NCBI GenBank assembly: GCA_030562215.1
Contig: JAUPFL010000001.1
Location: 2,778,501-2,842,500 of the forward strand
Source of the DNA: Peribacillus frigoritolerans
Lineage (GTDB): Bacteria; Bacillota; Bacilli; Bacillales; DSM-1321
Reading direction: 5' to 3'
DNA: 64,000 bases
Each line of letters opens with the position of its first letter. Positions within the stretch are counted from its first letter, which is position 1. Positions 30,326 to 39,668 of this stretch are shown piece after piece. Both the position numbers and the translations under genes were made by a program. The notes beneath the pieces were generated by a model. That model did no database searches, had not been told where the DNA came from, and was given only the letters and a program-made list of their open reading frames with translations.

Positions 30326-30933
30326 ATGGAAGAAACGAATTATGATGAAATGCTGAACATCAGGACGGGAGGTGAACAAAAAAATTCAATGATTCTTTGC
30401 ATTATCACCGATACGAACCTACGCCATACAGCGCATTAGAACTTTTATTCAAAAAATATCCACTGAAAGGAAATGATCGCATTGTGGATTTTGGATGCGG
30501 TAAAGGACGCTTGAATTTTTTGATCCATCACTTATATCAATCATCTGTGGTTGGCGTGGAGATGAATGAAAATTTCTATAAAGAAGCGATCGAGAATCTG
30601 AATGGCTACATGAAGAAAAGGAAAAACAACAATAACAATATAGAATTCCATTGTTGCTTGGCAGAAGAATATGATATTGATACGAAAGACAATCGTTTTT
30701 ATTTCTTTAATCCGTTCTCGGTACAGATTTTCATGAAAATCATCAATAACATTTTGCTTTCCTTTGAAAAAGAACCACGCCAAATCGAACTGATATTATA
30801 TTATGCTTCACAGGATTATATTTTTTTCCTCGAAAATCAAACCGCCTTCGAACTGAAAAACGAAGTGATGTTACCTGGCTTGACTGAATCGAATCCATTT
30901 GAGAAATTCGTCATATACCAACTGTTAAATTGA
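30326..30933 (+). pseudogene. Class I SAM-dependent methyltransferase, one frameshift
   Basis: ATG 30326 reads MEETNYDEMLNIRTGGEQ; adding one A in the run 30378-30384 continues KKFNDSLHYHRYEPTPYSA into the main frame, ~202 aa in all. The SAM-binding motif I IVDFGCGKGRLNFLIHH and the acidic end of motif II GVEMNENF are clear, and FNPF is the motif IV position. Substrate unknown. Weak ribosome site (GAAGCAGGTG). Stands alone. Confidence 0.75.
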
Positions 30934-30973
30934 ATGGATATTCGTTTTTTGGTGATAAACAAGTAAATATTAA

Positions 30974-31010
30974 AAGCACCCAAGCTTTCTTTCATTGATG
31001 CTTGGGTGCA
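30974..31010. terminator. Hairpin between methyltransferase and asparagine-synthetase remnant
   Basis: GCACCCAAGC and GCTTGGGTGC form the stem. It could serve either strand. Confidence 0.6.
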
Positions 31011-31225
31011 AAGAGTGAAGCCAATAAAGGGTGAATTCTTTCGGGGCTCATATTGTTTTTCTAAATAAATTTGATGCCAAGTCATAAACGTCAAAATGGT
31101 CCAGAGCTTCCGGCTGTTGTCCGCTTTATTATTTACATGGTTTTCAAGTAATTTCATGATCTGCGCTTTGTTAAAAAGATAGTCAGTCAAGCTTTCCTGG
31201 ATACGGAAAGCGAGTGCCTGGAGTG
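31010..31225 (-). pseudogene. Asparagine synthetase (glutamine-hydrolysing) C-terminal remnant
   Basis: Reading leftward: ALAFRIQESLTDYLFNKAQI, then MKLLENHVNNKADNSRKLW, then TILTFMTWHQIYLEK. This is the typical AsnB/AsnO C terminus (LFN...LL..H..GKADHSRKLWTLL.F..W). No upstream glutaminase or synthetase domain exists; sequence to the right is unrelated and leads to the GntR gene. It is a truncated relic, not just a frameshift. Confidence 0.65.
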
Positions 31226-31314
31226 GAATTCAACGTTCCAATCTTACACCCCCCAAAAAAATCGAGTATGTCTACAGTCTAGGATGCCTTTATTAATAAG
31301 GCATCCGTCTTATT

Positions 31315-32040
31315 TCAATAGTTCCGCTCGATGACAAAGTGAGCACGATCGCCTCTAAAGAGAGTTTTAGAGAATTCAATGACCGATCCATCATTCTCAT
31401 ATGTGTAAGTTTCCAATGAAAAACAAGGTGAACCGTTCGGTACCTCCAATTTATCAGAAATGGAATCGTCGGCAAGTGAAAATTCCAAGTGTTCGACCGT
31501 CTTTTTTACTTTTAAATCGAATTGTGTTTCAAGTACTTTAAAGAGTGATTTTTCACAGGCTTCGATATTAAGCCCAGGTGTTTTATACCAAGGGAGAAAG
31601 GCTATTTCATATTGAAGGGGGATGTCGTTTACGTAACGTATCCTTTCCAGTTTGTTTACGGGGTCTCCAATATTTTGTTTGAAAAGCTTGGCAAGGGTAG
31701 CATTTGCTTCAATCACTTTTAAGCTAATGACCTTTGTAGAAGGGTTTTTTCCTTGCATCGTGACTTGTTCAGAGAACTTTTCAACCGTGCTTGTAAGAAA
31801 TTGCTTGACTTTATTTTCCGAAACGAAAGTACCTTTACCTTGGACACGGTAAATATAGCCTTCGACGTTCAACTGCTGTAAGGCCGTGCGAACTGTTGTC
31901 CTGCTTACTCCGTATATTTTACAAAATTCGGCCTCAGTCGGTAATTTTGTATTTGTTTGATATTCGCCATTTTTTATGAGATCGATAATCGATTCCTTGA
32001 CTATGGAATGCAATGCCGCTTCTTTATTCATGGTCTCCAC
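31315..32040 (-). CDS. GntR/HutC-family transcriptional regulator of the chitobiose-type PTS operon
   Basis: This ~241 aa regulator has an N-terminal winged helix (LPTEAEFCKIYGVSRTTVRT, residues about 30-50) and a C-terminal UTRA effector domain (FSEQVTMQG ... IPLQYEIAFLPWY ... FSKTLFRGDRAHFVIERNY). GTG at 32040 (leftward) is chosen for the AGGAGGAATCACT just upstream; the open frame runs to 32100. It is divergent from the PTS genes, with twin operator-like palindromes between, so it probably represses that operon until a sugar phosphate binds. Confidence 0.87.
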   Translation of the reverse strand: METMNKEAALHSIVKESIIDLIKNGEYQTNTKLPTEAEFCKIYGVSRTTVRTALQQLNVEGYIYRVQGKGTFVSENKVKQFLTSTVEKFSEQVTMQGKNPSTKVISLKVIEANATLAKLFKQNIGDPVNKLERIRYVNDIPLQYEIAFLPWYKTPGLNIEACEKSLFKVLETQFDLKVKKTVEHLEFSLADDSISDKLEVPNGSPCFSLETYTYENDGSVIEFSKTLFRGDRAHFVIERNY

Positions 32041-32122
32041 AGTGATTCCTCCTATGTTCATTCCCAATATATACATATAGATTATCTCGGATAAGTTCAA
32101 TAATCAACTTTAATTAACAAAT

Positions 32123-32175
32123 TTGTAGTAACAAATTTAAAATTGTGTTGATATTTTTAAATTTGTAACTACAAT
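32123..32175 (+). promoter_or_regulatory. PTS operon promoter with two operator-like palindromes
   Basis: TTGTAGTAACAA (32123-32134) and TTGTAACTACAA (32163-32174) are similar 12 bp dyads 40 bp apart. TTGATA (32148-32153), 16 bp and TACAAT (32170-32175) form a sigma-A promoter whose -10 lies on the second dyad. This is a fitting arrangement for repression by the divergent GntR protein. Confidence 0.6.
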
Positions 32176-32315
32176 GTATGTATGGAGGCAATAATACCCA
32201 TTTCATATAGCCTTTCAAGGGAAGTGATAAAAAAGTAACATCGATTTTTATAAAAATGCGGTTTAGTCTTACTTGAAAATACTGAATAATCAATCATTAA
32301 AAGGGGGTAATTTCA

Positions 32316-32624
32316 ATGAATATCTTATTATGTTGTTCTGCAGGGATGTCTACTAGTTTATTAGTTACCAAGATGGAGGAAAGCGCTAAAAAACAAGGGA
32401 TAGAATGTCAGATATGGGCTGTGGGTTCTACAGAAGTGAACAATGAAATAGATAAGGCTGATGTGATTTTATTAGGTCCGCAGGTTAGATACCTTCTTTC
32501 CAAGTTACAGGAAGCGGGGAAAGAAAAGGGAATTCCAGTCGCTACCATCAATCCGATGTTCTATGGACTATGTAATGGTGAAGAAGTACTAAAACAAGCC
32601 ACTGCTTTAATAAAAGGAGAATAA
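32316..32624 (+). CDS. chbB: PTS lactose/cellobiose-type EIIB component
   Basis: This 102 aa cytosolic phosphocarrier has the active-site cysteine in [14 protein letters not shown] (residue 6 or 7). It passes phosphate from IIA to the sugar carried by IIC. ATG 32316 follows AAAAGGGGG. First gene of the IIB-IIC-IIA-GH4-ChbG operon; the chb name is by inferred substrate. Confidence 0.88.
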   Translation: MNILLCCSAGMSTSLLVTKMEESAKKQGIECQIWAVGSTEVNNEIDKADVILLGPQVRYLLSKLQEAGKEKGIPVATINPMFYGLCNGEEVLKQATALIKGE

Positions 32625-32628
32625 GGAT

Positions 32629-33978
32629 ATGATGACTTTTATTGATAAGTATATTATGCCTGGGGCGGTAAAGGTAGGAAATAACCGGCATTTGCTTGCG
32701 ATTCGTGACGCATTGATTGGAATGATAGCGATTACAATGATCGGGTCATTCGCCGTCCTGTTTAATAATCTTGGGCAAGTCATCAAGCCTTACGGAAGAA
32801 TGATGGAGGCCATCTTCGGACCTGCATGGAATACGCTGGGCGGTGATATTTGGTTTGGAACCTTTGCATTCATGACGGTATTCGCTGTATTCGGCATCTC
32901 TTATAAATTGGCACGATCATACGGTGACGATGGTTTTGAAGCGATGCTGGTTTCCGCAGCCTGTTTCTTTTTATTATTACCTCAAATCGGAAATGTCACT
33001 TTAACTATCGATGATAAGGATGTTACAGGCGGGGCATGGGGTTTTGTAAGCGTGAACTATTTTAATGCTACAGCTCTATTTACAGGAATTGTAGTTGCCT
33101 TAATAGCCACTGAAATCTTTGTTAGACTTTCCCGGGTGAAATATTTAGTCATCAAGCTTCCTGATGGAGTACCTCCAGCGGTAGCCCGTTCATTTGCAAA
33201 GTTAGTGCCAGGTATGGCAACGATCTTTATTGCTGGAGTATTCGGACTGCTATTCCGTAAAGCTACGGATGGGCAGGTACTGAATGACTGGCTGAGCAAA
33301 GTGATTGTATCTCCATTACAAAGTGCAGTAGATTCATTGCCATTCGCTATTTTACTAGTATTTCTTGTTCATTTATTATGGATGATCGGTTTGCATGGAC
33401 CCAATATCCTTGGCGGGATAACGACACCGCTTTTTGAAAGTTCGGGAGTGAAAAATATCGATTTATATGCACAAGGCGTCAAAGACATGGACCAATACGG
33501 GGTATTGGCGGGTTCTTTCCTGGATGCATTTGTTTATTTAGGCGGATCTGGTGCAACATTGGGCTTGATCATTGCCATGATCATTGCCGGTCGGAAACGG
33601 TATAAACAGATGATTGCACTCGGAGGGGCGCCAGGAGTGTTCCAGATTAACGAACCCATTCTTTTCGGATTGCCTATCGTTCTGAATCCAATGTGGTTCA
33701 TCCCATTTGTTCTCGGCCCGGTAATTACAACGGTGATATCTTATATCGCAGTAAGCAGCGGAATGGTTTTCCCGATCGTTGCTAAGATTCCATGGGTAAC
33801 CCCTCCGATTGTGGGTGGATTCCTGGCCACAGGCGGGCATGTGTCTGGAGCGGTCCTGGCTGCAATCAACTTAGTCATTTCAACAGCGATTTATTTACCA
33901 TTCGTTTATGCTCAAGTGAAGATAGACACCAAAAATAAAACAGAGCTTACAAAAGATTCAGAAACGCTAAACGTTTAA
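32629..33978 (+). CDS. chbC: PTS lactose/cellobiose-type EIIC permease
   Basis: This 449 aa membrane permease has about ten hydrophobic helices. Family signatures HLLWMIGLHGPNILGG and FQINEPILFGLPIVLNPM are present, the latter holding the sugar-binding NEP. ATG 32629 (or 32632) follows AATAAGG. It starts 4 bp after IIB. The likely substrate is diacetylchitobiose or cellobiose; the downstream deacetylase favours the former. Confidence 0.92.
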   Translation: MMTFIDKYIMPGAVKVGNNRHLLAIRDALIGMIAITMIGSFAVLFNNLGQVIKPYGRMMEAIFGPAWNTLGGDIWFGTFAFMTVFAVFGISYKLARSYGDDGFEAMLVSAACFFLLLPQIGNVTLTIDDKDVTGGAWGFVSVNYFNATALFTGIVVALIATEIFVRLSRVKYLVIKLPDGVPPAVARSFAKLVPGMATIFIAGVFGLLFRKATDGQVLNDWLSKVIVSPLQSAVDSLPFAILLVFLVHLLWMIGLHGPNILGGITTPLFESSGVKNIDLYAQGVKDMDQYGVLAGSFLDAFVYLGGSGATLGLIIAMIIAGRKRYKQMIALGGAPGVFQINEPILFGLPIVLNPMWFIPFVLGPVITTVISYIAVSSGMVFPIVAKIPWVTPPIVGGFLATGGHVSGAVLAAINLVISTAIYLPFVYAQVKIDTKNKTELTKDSETLNV

Positions 33979-33988
33979 GAAAGTAGTG

Positions 33989-34342
33989 ATGAAAATGGAA
34001 AAAGAAGAATTATACCAACTATCTTTTCAATTGATTTTATATAGCGGGAATGCGAGAAGCTTTGCAATGGAAGCGATGCAGGAAGCAAAGAAAAGGAATT
34101 TTGATTCTGCCCGCGTGAAAATAGCCGAAGCAGAAACGGAATTACTGCAAGCCCATAAATACCAAACCCAATTAATCCATGCTGAGGCAGGCGGGGACCA
34201 TTTTGATCTTCCCATTATCCTGGTGCACGCACAAGATCATTTAATGACAGCGATGACTGTAAAGGATCTTGCAATTGAAATGATTGATCTACGCGAAGAA
34301 TTCTTACATGCGGATGCCGTGAAGGAGAGGGCTGCTGAATGA
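33989..34342 (+). CDS. chbA: PTS lactose/cellobiose-type EIIA component
   Basis: This ~117 aa all-helical phosphocarrier has the phosphorylated His in LVHAQDHLMTA. The start is uncertain between GTG 33986, ATG 33989 and ATG 33995; a poor ribosome site suggests coupling to IIC. The stop overlaps the glycosidase start by ATGA. Confidence 0.87.
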   Translation: MKMEKEELYQLSFQLILYSGNARSFAMEAMQEAKKRNFDSARVKIAEAETELLQAHKYQTQLIHAEAGGDHFDLPIILVHAQDHLMTAMTVKDLAIEMIDLREEFLHADAVKERAAE

Positions 34343-35680
34343 GCAAGGGATTGAAGATCGTCACGATTGGCGGAGGTTCGAGCTATACGCCTGAACTGAT
34401 CGAAGGTTTCATCAAATATCATGAAGAACTTCCTGTGAGTGAAATTTGGCTCGTGGACATCGAAGCGGGAAAGGAAAAGCTTGAAATTGTCGGGAATTTG
34501 GCAAGAAGGATGATTGAAAAAGCTGGTGTGAATATTGAAGTCCATCTCCTCTAGATAGAAAGAAAGCGCTTAAAGGCGCTGATTATGTAACAACCCAGCT
34601 GCGGGTTGGCCAGCTCGCAGCTAGGGCTCTTGACGAAAAGATTCCATTGAAACACGGAGTGATCGGACAGGAGACGAATGGACCAGGCGGGCTTTTCAAG
34701 GCTTTTAGAACGATTCCCGTCATTCTGGATATTGCTCATGAGATGGAGGAATTATGTCCGGAAGCATGGCTGATTAACTTCACGAATCCTGCGGGAATGG
34801 TAACGGAAGCAGTTCTGCGTCACAGTAATATTTCCAAAATCATCGGACTTTGCAATGTGCCGATTGGGATGGAACGAGGTGTTGCGGATTTGATGGATGT
34901 AGAGCCATCCAGAGTCCGGATCGACTTTGCTGGCTTGAACCATATGGTTTACGGCTTGGATGTATTCGTTGATGGCAAGAGTGTCAAAGATCAAATCATC
35001 AATTTGATTACGGATCCAGCTAAAGCTGTCACGATGAAGAATATCCATGCAATGGGCTGGGAGCCGGAATTCCTTAGAGCGTTGAACCTGTTTCCGTGTC
35101 CATACCACAACTACTATTATAAAACGGGAGATGTGCTGGCCCAAGAATTGAAGGATGCGGAAAAAGGGGAAACACGTGCAGAGGTCGTTCAAAGACTTGA
35201 AGCAGGTTTATTCGAACTATACAAAGACCAAGATCTGGCCATCAAGCCGCCTCAGCTTGAAGAGCGCGGAGGTGCGTACTACAGTGATGCGGCTGTACGG
35301 TTGATTTGCTCGATGCATACGGATAAGCGAGATATTCAAGCGGTAAATACGGTCAACCATGGGGCGATTGAAGGCATCCCTTACGGATCGGCGATTGAAA
35401 CCAGTTGCGTAATAACTAAGGATGGTCCTAAACCAATCAATGTAGGAGAGCTTCCTGTCGCTGTCCGCGGGTTAATTCAGCAAATCAAATCCTTTGAAAG
35501 GGTGGCCATCGAAGCTGCAATTTCGGGAGATTATGATACTGCGTTGCTTGCCATGACGATCAATCCACTCGTTCCAAGTGACCGGGTTGCAAAACAGATC
35601 TTAGACGAAATGCTGGAGGCACATAAAGATTATCTGCCGCAGTTTTTTGAAAAAAGGAGTTGCAGGATAATTTATCATGA
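34339..35680 (+). pseudogene. GH4 6-phospho-beta-glucosidase, frameshifted
   Basis: This is an NAD- and metal-dependent family 4 glycosidase of about 446 aa. Features: N-terminal IVTIGGGSSYTPELIEG, VTTQLRVGQLAARA, the metal-binding GLCNVPIG and GLNHM. It would cleave the phosphodisaccharide brought in by the PTS. One base is missing at about 34545-34551 (restoring LDRKKALKGADYV). A probable second loss at the A run 35650-35655 would give FEKKELQDNLS, ending in an ATGA overlap with the next gene. Confidence 0.85.
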
Positions 35681-36399
35681 TTGAAGTCCTAGTAAATGCA
35701 GATGATTTCGGGTTAACTAAAGCGGTGAATTATGGGATTTTGGATAGCCACAAATATGGAATTGTCAATTCGGCAACGATCATGATGAATGCAAAAGCAA
35801 CGGAGCATGCGATTGAAATCGCCAAGAAGACAGCATCGTTGAAGGTAGGTATTCACTTAGTGCTGACATGGGGTAAACCTTTGTTGAGTGATGTTCCGAG
35901 TTTGGTTGACGAATCTGGTTTCTTTAAGAAGCAAGGTGCGGTATATGGGGATCCTGCCGGTATTTCCTTGAGCGAATTGGAGAGGGAGTGGTCAGCACAA
36001 ATCGAAAGATTCTTGGAATTTGGTCTATTCCCGACTCATTTCGACAGCCACCATCATGTACATGGAATCAAAGCATTTCTACCGGTTATTAAAAAGCTGT
36101 CAGATAAATATGGGTTGCCAGTGCGTAATGCCGGAAGGCACTTTGCTGGGATTCAAACCGTTACAGATGTATTCCTGGATGATTTTTATGGAGAAATGGT
36201 GGTAGAAGATTACTTTCAAAACTTGAAGGGGAGGGTAATGGATGGGGAGAGTGTGGAGATAATGACCCATCCTGCTTATATGGATGAAGAATTGAAGGAA
36301 GTCTCCTCTTATAATGATAAACGCTTAAAAGAAACCAGGATTTTGACAAATGCAAAATTACCTGAGGGATTTTCCTTAGATTCAGCATCAACCAAGTAA
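35677..36399 (+). CDS. chbG: ChbG/YdjC-type carbohydrate deacetylase
   Basis: This 240 aa protein has VNADDFGL at residues 5-12 and HFDSHHHVHG, the metal-binding ADD and HxH motifs of the YdjC/ChbG family, which removes an acetyl group from chitobiose phosphate. ATG 35677 has AAAAAGGAG upstream and probably overlaps the GH4 stop. It makes chitooligosaccharide the most likely operon substrate. Confidence 0.9.
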   Translation: MIEVLVNADDFGLTKAVNYGILDSHKYGIVNSATIMMNAKATEHAIEIAKKTASLKVGIHLVLTWGKPLLSDVPSLVDESGFFKKQGAVYGDPAGISLSELEREWSAQIERFLEFGLFPTHFDSHHHVHGIKAFLPVIKKLSDKYGLPVRNAGRHFAGIQTVTDVFLDDFYGEMVVEDYFQNLKGRVMDGESVEIMTHPAYMDEELKEVSSYNDKRLKETRILTNAKLPEGFSLDSASTK

Positions 36400-36421
36400 A
36401 GATTTGATTTCTTTAATTACA

Positions 36422-36459
36422 AAAAAGGGCCATTCATCACAAGATGAATGGTCCTTTTA
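36422..36459. terminator. Bidirectional terminator between chbG and ndh
   Basis: AAAAAGGGCCATTCATC and GATGAATGGTCCTTTT pair with A and T runs on both sides. Confidence 0.9.
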
Positions 36460-36485
36460 AATTCTATGAGTGCTTTATCTTATAA

Positions 36486-37667
36486 TTAATAAGCTAGGCT
36501 GAATAGGGCTTTGATGTGTGATAGGTAGCGAACATTACTTGCTTCTTTCATCAATGTAGCCGGCAGGCCTTTAAGTGACGTGTTATTGGCCCCGACGGTT
36601 GCCACCGCATCCTTACGGCCAAGGCTCGCAAGTGTACCTGAGTTTACAGGTGAAAATACTTCAAGTTTCTTGCCTTCAAAGGCTGCATATAGGTTGTATC
36701 CAACAAGCTCACCCATTTGCCAAGCATTTTGTGCAGTAGGGGCGTATGGACGTCCGCCTTCTGGAGGGAACGCAACGGCACTGTCCCCGACAACGAATAC
36801 GTCATTATGGGATTTGGATTGCAAATACTCATTAACGGTTGCTTTGCCGCGATCCACTTCAAGGCCTGATTCGCCTACGATAGGAAGTGCCGCAACTCCG
36901 CCTGTCCAAACAAGCGTATTGGCAGTTATCGTTTGTCCGTCTTTCAATTCGATTTGATTTCCTTTAACACCCGTTACAGGCAGACCTGTCAAGAATTCAA
37001 CGCCGCGTGCCTCCAAGCTTGTCATGGCACGTTCGATTAAGTGATCAGGCAGGACCGGAAGGATTTTTGGACCAGCTTCCACAAGCTTGATTTTCAAGTC
37101 CTTGAAGTCCACACCGAACTTTTTGGCGATTTTAGGGAAATGATCCACGATTTCACCGATTAACTCGACGCCCGTCAATCCGCCGCCGCCGATCACGATG
37201 GTTGCGTCCGCTTCATTATTCGTTTGTGAATATTCGCGGATGCGATCTTCGATATGTTTGTAAATCTTGTTAGCATCATTTACGGATTTCAAGACCATGC
37301 TGTTTTCCTCAAGTCCCGGAATGCCGAAGAATCCTGTTTGGCTTCCCAAAGCAACAACCAGGGCATCATAAGATAAAGTGGAACCGTTGGCAAGTTTCAC
37401 TTCTTTGTTATCGACTGAGAAAGACTCCACTTTGGAAATGACAAGGTCGATATCTTTTCCTTTGAAAAGCTTTTCCAACGGAATGGAAACGGCTTGTTCA
37501 GAAATGGAACCGCCTGCAAGACGGTGCAATTCGGTGATGATTTGGTGCGTTGGAAATTGGTTCACCACTGTAACCTGCACTTCATCTTTATTATAATATT
37601 CACGTACGGATAAGGCAGATAGCAATCCTGCGTAACCTGCACCTAAGATGACGATTTGTTTTGACAT
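36486..37667 (-). CDS. ndh: Type II NADH dehydrogenase (YjlD/Ndh)
   Basis: This 393 aa FAD enzyme feeds electrons from NADH to menaquinone without pumping protons. The first dinucleotide fold is IVILGAGYAGLLSALS, the second is IVIGGGGLTGVELIGE, and the C-terminal FAD motif VFVVGDSAVAFPPEG and membrane-binding C-terminal helix region are present. Located directly downstream of yjlC, as in B. subtilis where Rex represses the pair in response to NADH. Confidence 0.93.
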   Translation of the reverse strand: MSKQIVILGAGYAGLLSALSVREYYNKDEVQVTVVNQFPTHQIITELHRLAGGSISEQAVSIPLEKLFKGKDIDLVISKVESFSVDNKEVKLANGSTLSYDALVVALGSQTGFFGIPGLEENSMVLKSVNDANKIYKHIEDRIREYSQTNNEADATIVIGGGGLTGVELIGEIVDHFPKIAKKFGVDFKDLKIKLVEAGPKILPVLPDHLIERAMTSLEARGVEFLTGLPVTGVKGNQIELKDGQTITANTLVWTGGVAALPIVGESGLEVDRGKATVNEYLQSKSHNDVFVVGDSAVAFPPEGGRPYAPTAQNAWQMGELVGYNLYAAFEGKKLEVFSPVNSGTLASLGRKDAVATVGANNTSLKGLPATLMKEASNVRYLSHIKALFSLAY

Positions 37668-37705
37668 AGTTAATCCCCCGTCCTTACTGATTGAAAGTTA
37701 TCAAA

Positions 37706-38143
37706 TTATTTTTGGTTTTTACGTTCTGAAGAGACTTCAAGAAAAGCTTGGGCGAAACGGAAAAGCTTTTGCGCTTGCGGATCTTTCATCATTTTTAACA
37801 GACCAAAAAGACCAATCACGTCGTTATTTGCTTCAGCACGATCCTTAGCTTCGATGGCATTAACCGCAAGCCCTTTCACTGAATCGACTACAGGTGTCGC
37901 GATTTCCGAAATGGCGCTGACCGTATCATTTTTCAACACATCATCAGTCGCAACCGATTGAGCGAAATCATAAGACTTTGTTAAAATATTCACTAACTCA
38001 GTCAGTTTTGGTAACTGCTCGACTAAAGTGTTCAATGATTCCTGCACCTCAGGCTTTAAAAGCTGATCTAGGATATCCAATTGTTCTTGGTTTGCAGAAA
38101 TATTAAGTGTTTCATGTTCAGGTTTTGTGACTACATCTACCAT
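37706..38143 (-). CDS. yjlC: DUF1641 protein YjlC
   Basis: This 145 aa helical DUF1641-family protein (VIGLFGLLKMMKDPQAQKLF near the end) forms an operon with ndh. Function unproven. AAGGGGAATTAG precedes the start. The 410 bp upstream gap (38144-38561) holds a TTGTGA half-site near 38241 that could belong to a Rex operator, but the second half is poor, so I do not call it. Nothing else recognisable. Confidence 0.88.
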   Translation of the reverse strand: MVDVVTKPEHETLNISANQEQLDILDQLLKPEVQESLNTLVEQLPKLTELVNILTKSYDFAQSVATDDVLKNDTVSAISEIATPVVDSVKGLAVNAIEAKDRAEANNDVIGLFGLLKMMKDPQAQKLFRFAQAFLEVSSERKNQK

Positions 38144-38561
38144 AACTAATTCCCCTTTAAACTTAATTATTTTGATTTATGTGTTTTCCGCCGATACTAC
38201 TAATCATACGACTCTAATCTCTTAATTTCAAATATTTCTTTTGTGATACGAATATAATTTTAATGGTTATAAATAACAGATATTAGGTGGGTTTGAAGAT
38301 TTATCTTAATATTCCGAAAAAATGTTAAGGTTATTCGGGATATAGTACCTTAAATAAAGGAGGTTTCTATTAGATTATGAATTGGATCACCTTGTCATTC
38401 TATAATAATAGAACTATAGGTTGTCGTTTGGTAGACAACTTTTGTTTTGTATGCATATTTGTTTTGCTATAATGTCCATAATCTTTGAATAGGCCATGAC
38501 AGAATGTACCTCAAGAATATTTTATCTGATTTAGTAAATAATATTATCGGAATTGGAGATG

Positions 38562-38774
38562 ATGCCCTTGGTAGAACGCAGGATGTTAAATGTACGTGGT
38601 GAGATTATCGAAATATCCTCTAGGTATAATGAAAAATATAGTAAATGGAATTGTACAGCTAAAATTCCCAATAGTTCCATCATTGCTTATTGTCGTGACA
38701 AGAATAAGCTTCGTGCCGAGACAGTTTCTATGAGCAGGTTATTAATAACTTATGATGACTTTAAAATTGTCTAA
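38562..38774 (+). CDS. Small hypothetical protein (~70 aa)
   Basis: It starts around MPLVERRMLNVRGEIIEISS and ends YDDFKIV; no family recognised. The start is uncertain: GGAG at 38555-38558 could serve ATG 38562 (short spacing) or TTG 38568. A strong terminator follows directly, which supports a real gene. Confidence 0.55.
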   Translation: MPLVERRMLNVRGEIIEISSRYNEKYSKWNCTAKIPNSSIIAYCRDKNKLRAETVSMSRLLITYDDFKIV

Positions 38775-38782
38775 GATGTATG

Positions 38783-38820
38783 TGGCGCCCAAACTTGAAG
38801 ATGAAGTGGGCGCCTTTTTA
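38783..38820 (+). terminator. Terminator after the 70 aa gene
   Basis: GGCGCCCA and TGGGCGCC form the stem, then TTTTTA. Confidence 0.9.
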
Positions 38821-38842
38821 TAGAATAATATTTTTATCTGTG

Positions 38843-38945
38843 AAATCGGGAATATATCTTCGAAAATGGAGATATATCATCGAAAACCCTGATTTATCTA
38901 CTAAATTATACGATTTATCGATTTTTCGACAAAATTTCGATTAAA
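38843..38945. repeat. Irregular ~21 bp repeats with ATATATC/TTTATC cores
   Basis: Four successive units share a GATATATC-x-TCGAAAA pattern: AATATATCTTCGAAAATGG, AGATATATCATCGAAAACCC, TGATTTATCTACTAAA, CGATTTATCGATTTTTCGA. Non-coding. The rest of the gap to 39200 is AT-rich apart from the short frame at 39064. Confidence 0.5.
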
Positions 38946-39063
38946 AAAGCTATTTTCTTAATGAAAAGCAACGAAATTGTCAAAAAATATATCAGAAAAT
39001 ACTGAAAAGGAAAGTAAAATTATGTTAATATATTTAAAAAAAGTATTATTTTCTAAAGTAATA

Positions 39064-39153
39064 ATGAATAATTTATATTTAAAGTATCTTCGTAAATGGA
39101 GTCTAGAACCTGGCTGTTTTATAAGCGGCGATTTAGCAAGTGAAATAGAATAA
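39064..39153 (+). other. 29-codon frame upstream of SUKH gene, possible toxin tail
   Basis: ATG 39064 reads to TAA 39151 with a non-random look (KYLRKWSLEPGCFISGD). There is no clear ribosome site. It could be the C-terminal remnant of a toxin whose immunity gene follows, but no family is recognised. Confidence 0.2.
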
Positions 39154-39200
39154 CATTATCAATTGAATTTACTACAATAAAATGAAATGGAGTCGATACA

Positions 39201-39650
39201 ATGGTGAATATTACTGGATATGGCAAAGCGACACAAGCAGAAGTGAATAATTTTCAGGAATTTGTGGGTTTTGAAATTCCTGAAGATTATAAACAATTTC
39301 TCCTTAAACATAATGGCGGCACAACTGCGGTTCAAAACTGTAAGTTTTATGTAGATGGATTAGACACACTCGTTTGCTTAAAAGCACTTTATGGATTAGA
39401 GCTTCAAGATAAAGAACTGGATTTACAAAAATGGCATGAAGAAAACAGAGAAGACTTACATAAGAATTGCATTATAATAGGTAATGATACATGTGCAGGT
39501 AAAATCTTGCTGATAAATAACGAAGAGGAAAAGGGAGTATACTTCTGGGATCGGGGTTGGTATTCGGATCCTTCAAGCCAGGATGAAAATATTTATAAAG
39601 TTGCATCGAGTTTTAATTCCTTCATTGAGGGATTGAAAGTCCCGGAGTAA
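39201..39650 (+). CDS. SMI1/KNR4 (SUKH) family immunity-type protein
   Basis: This 149 aa protein has the SUKH pattern: EVNNFQEFVGFEIPEDYKQF followed by LLKHNGG (residues 14-41), IIIGNDTCAGKILL and GVYFWDRGWYSD, and a C-terminal SFNSFIEGLKVPE. SUKH proteins neutralise polymorphic nuclease toxins. No intact toxin is beside it. AAATGGAG precedes ATG 39201; terminator follows. Confidence 0.82.
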   Translation: MVNITGYGKATQAEVNNFQEFVGFEIPEDYKQFLLKHNGGTTAVQNCKFYVDGLDTLVCLKALYGLELQDKELDLQKWHEENREDLHKNCIIIGNDTCAGKILLINNEEEKGVYFWDRGWYSDPSSQDENIYKVASSFNSFIEGLKVPE

Positions 39651-39668
39651 ATCTAATTTTATTGTAAT

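Noticed and set aside
38230-38260. Rex operator upstream of yjlC-ndh
   Set aside because: Only one clear half-site (TTGTGA) was found; the second half does not match TCACAA.
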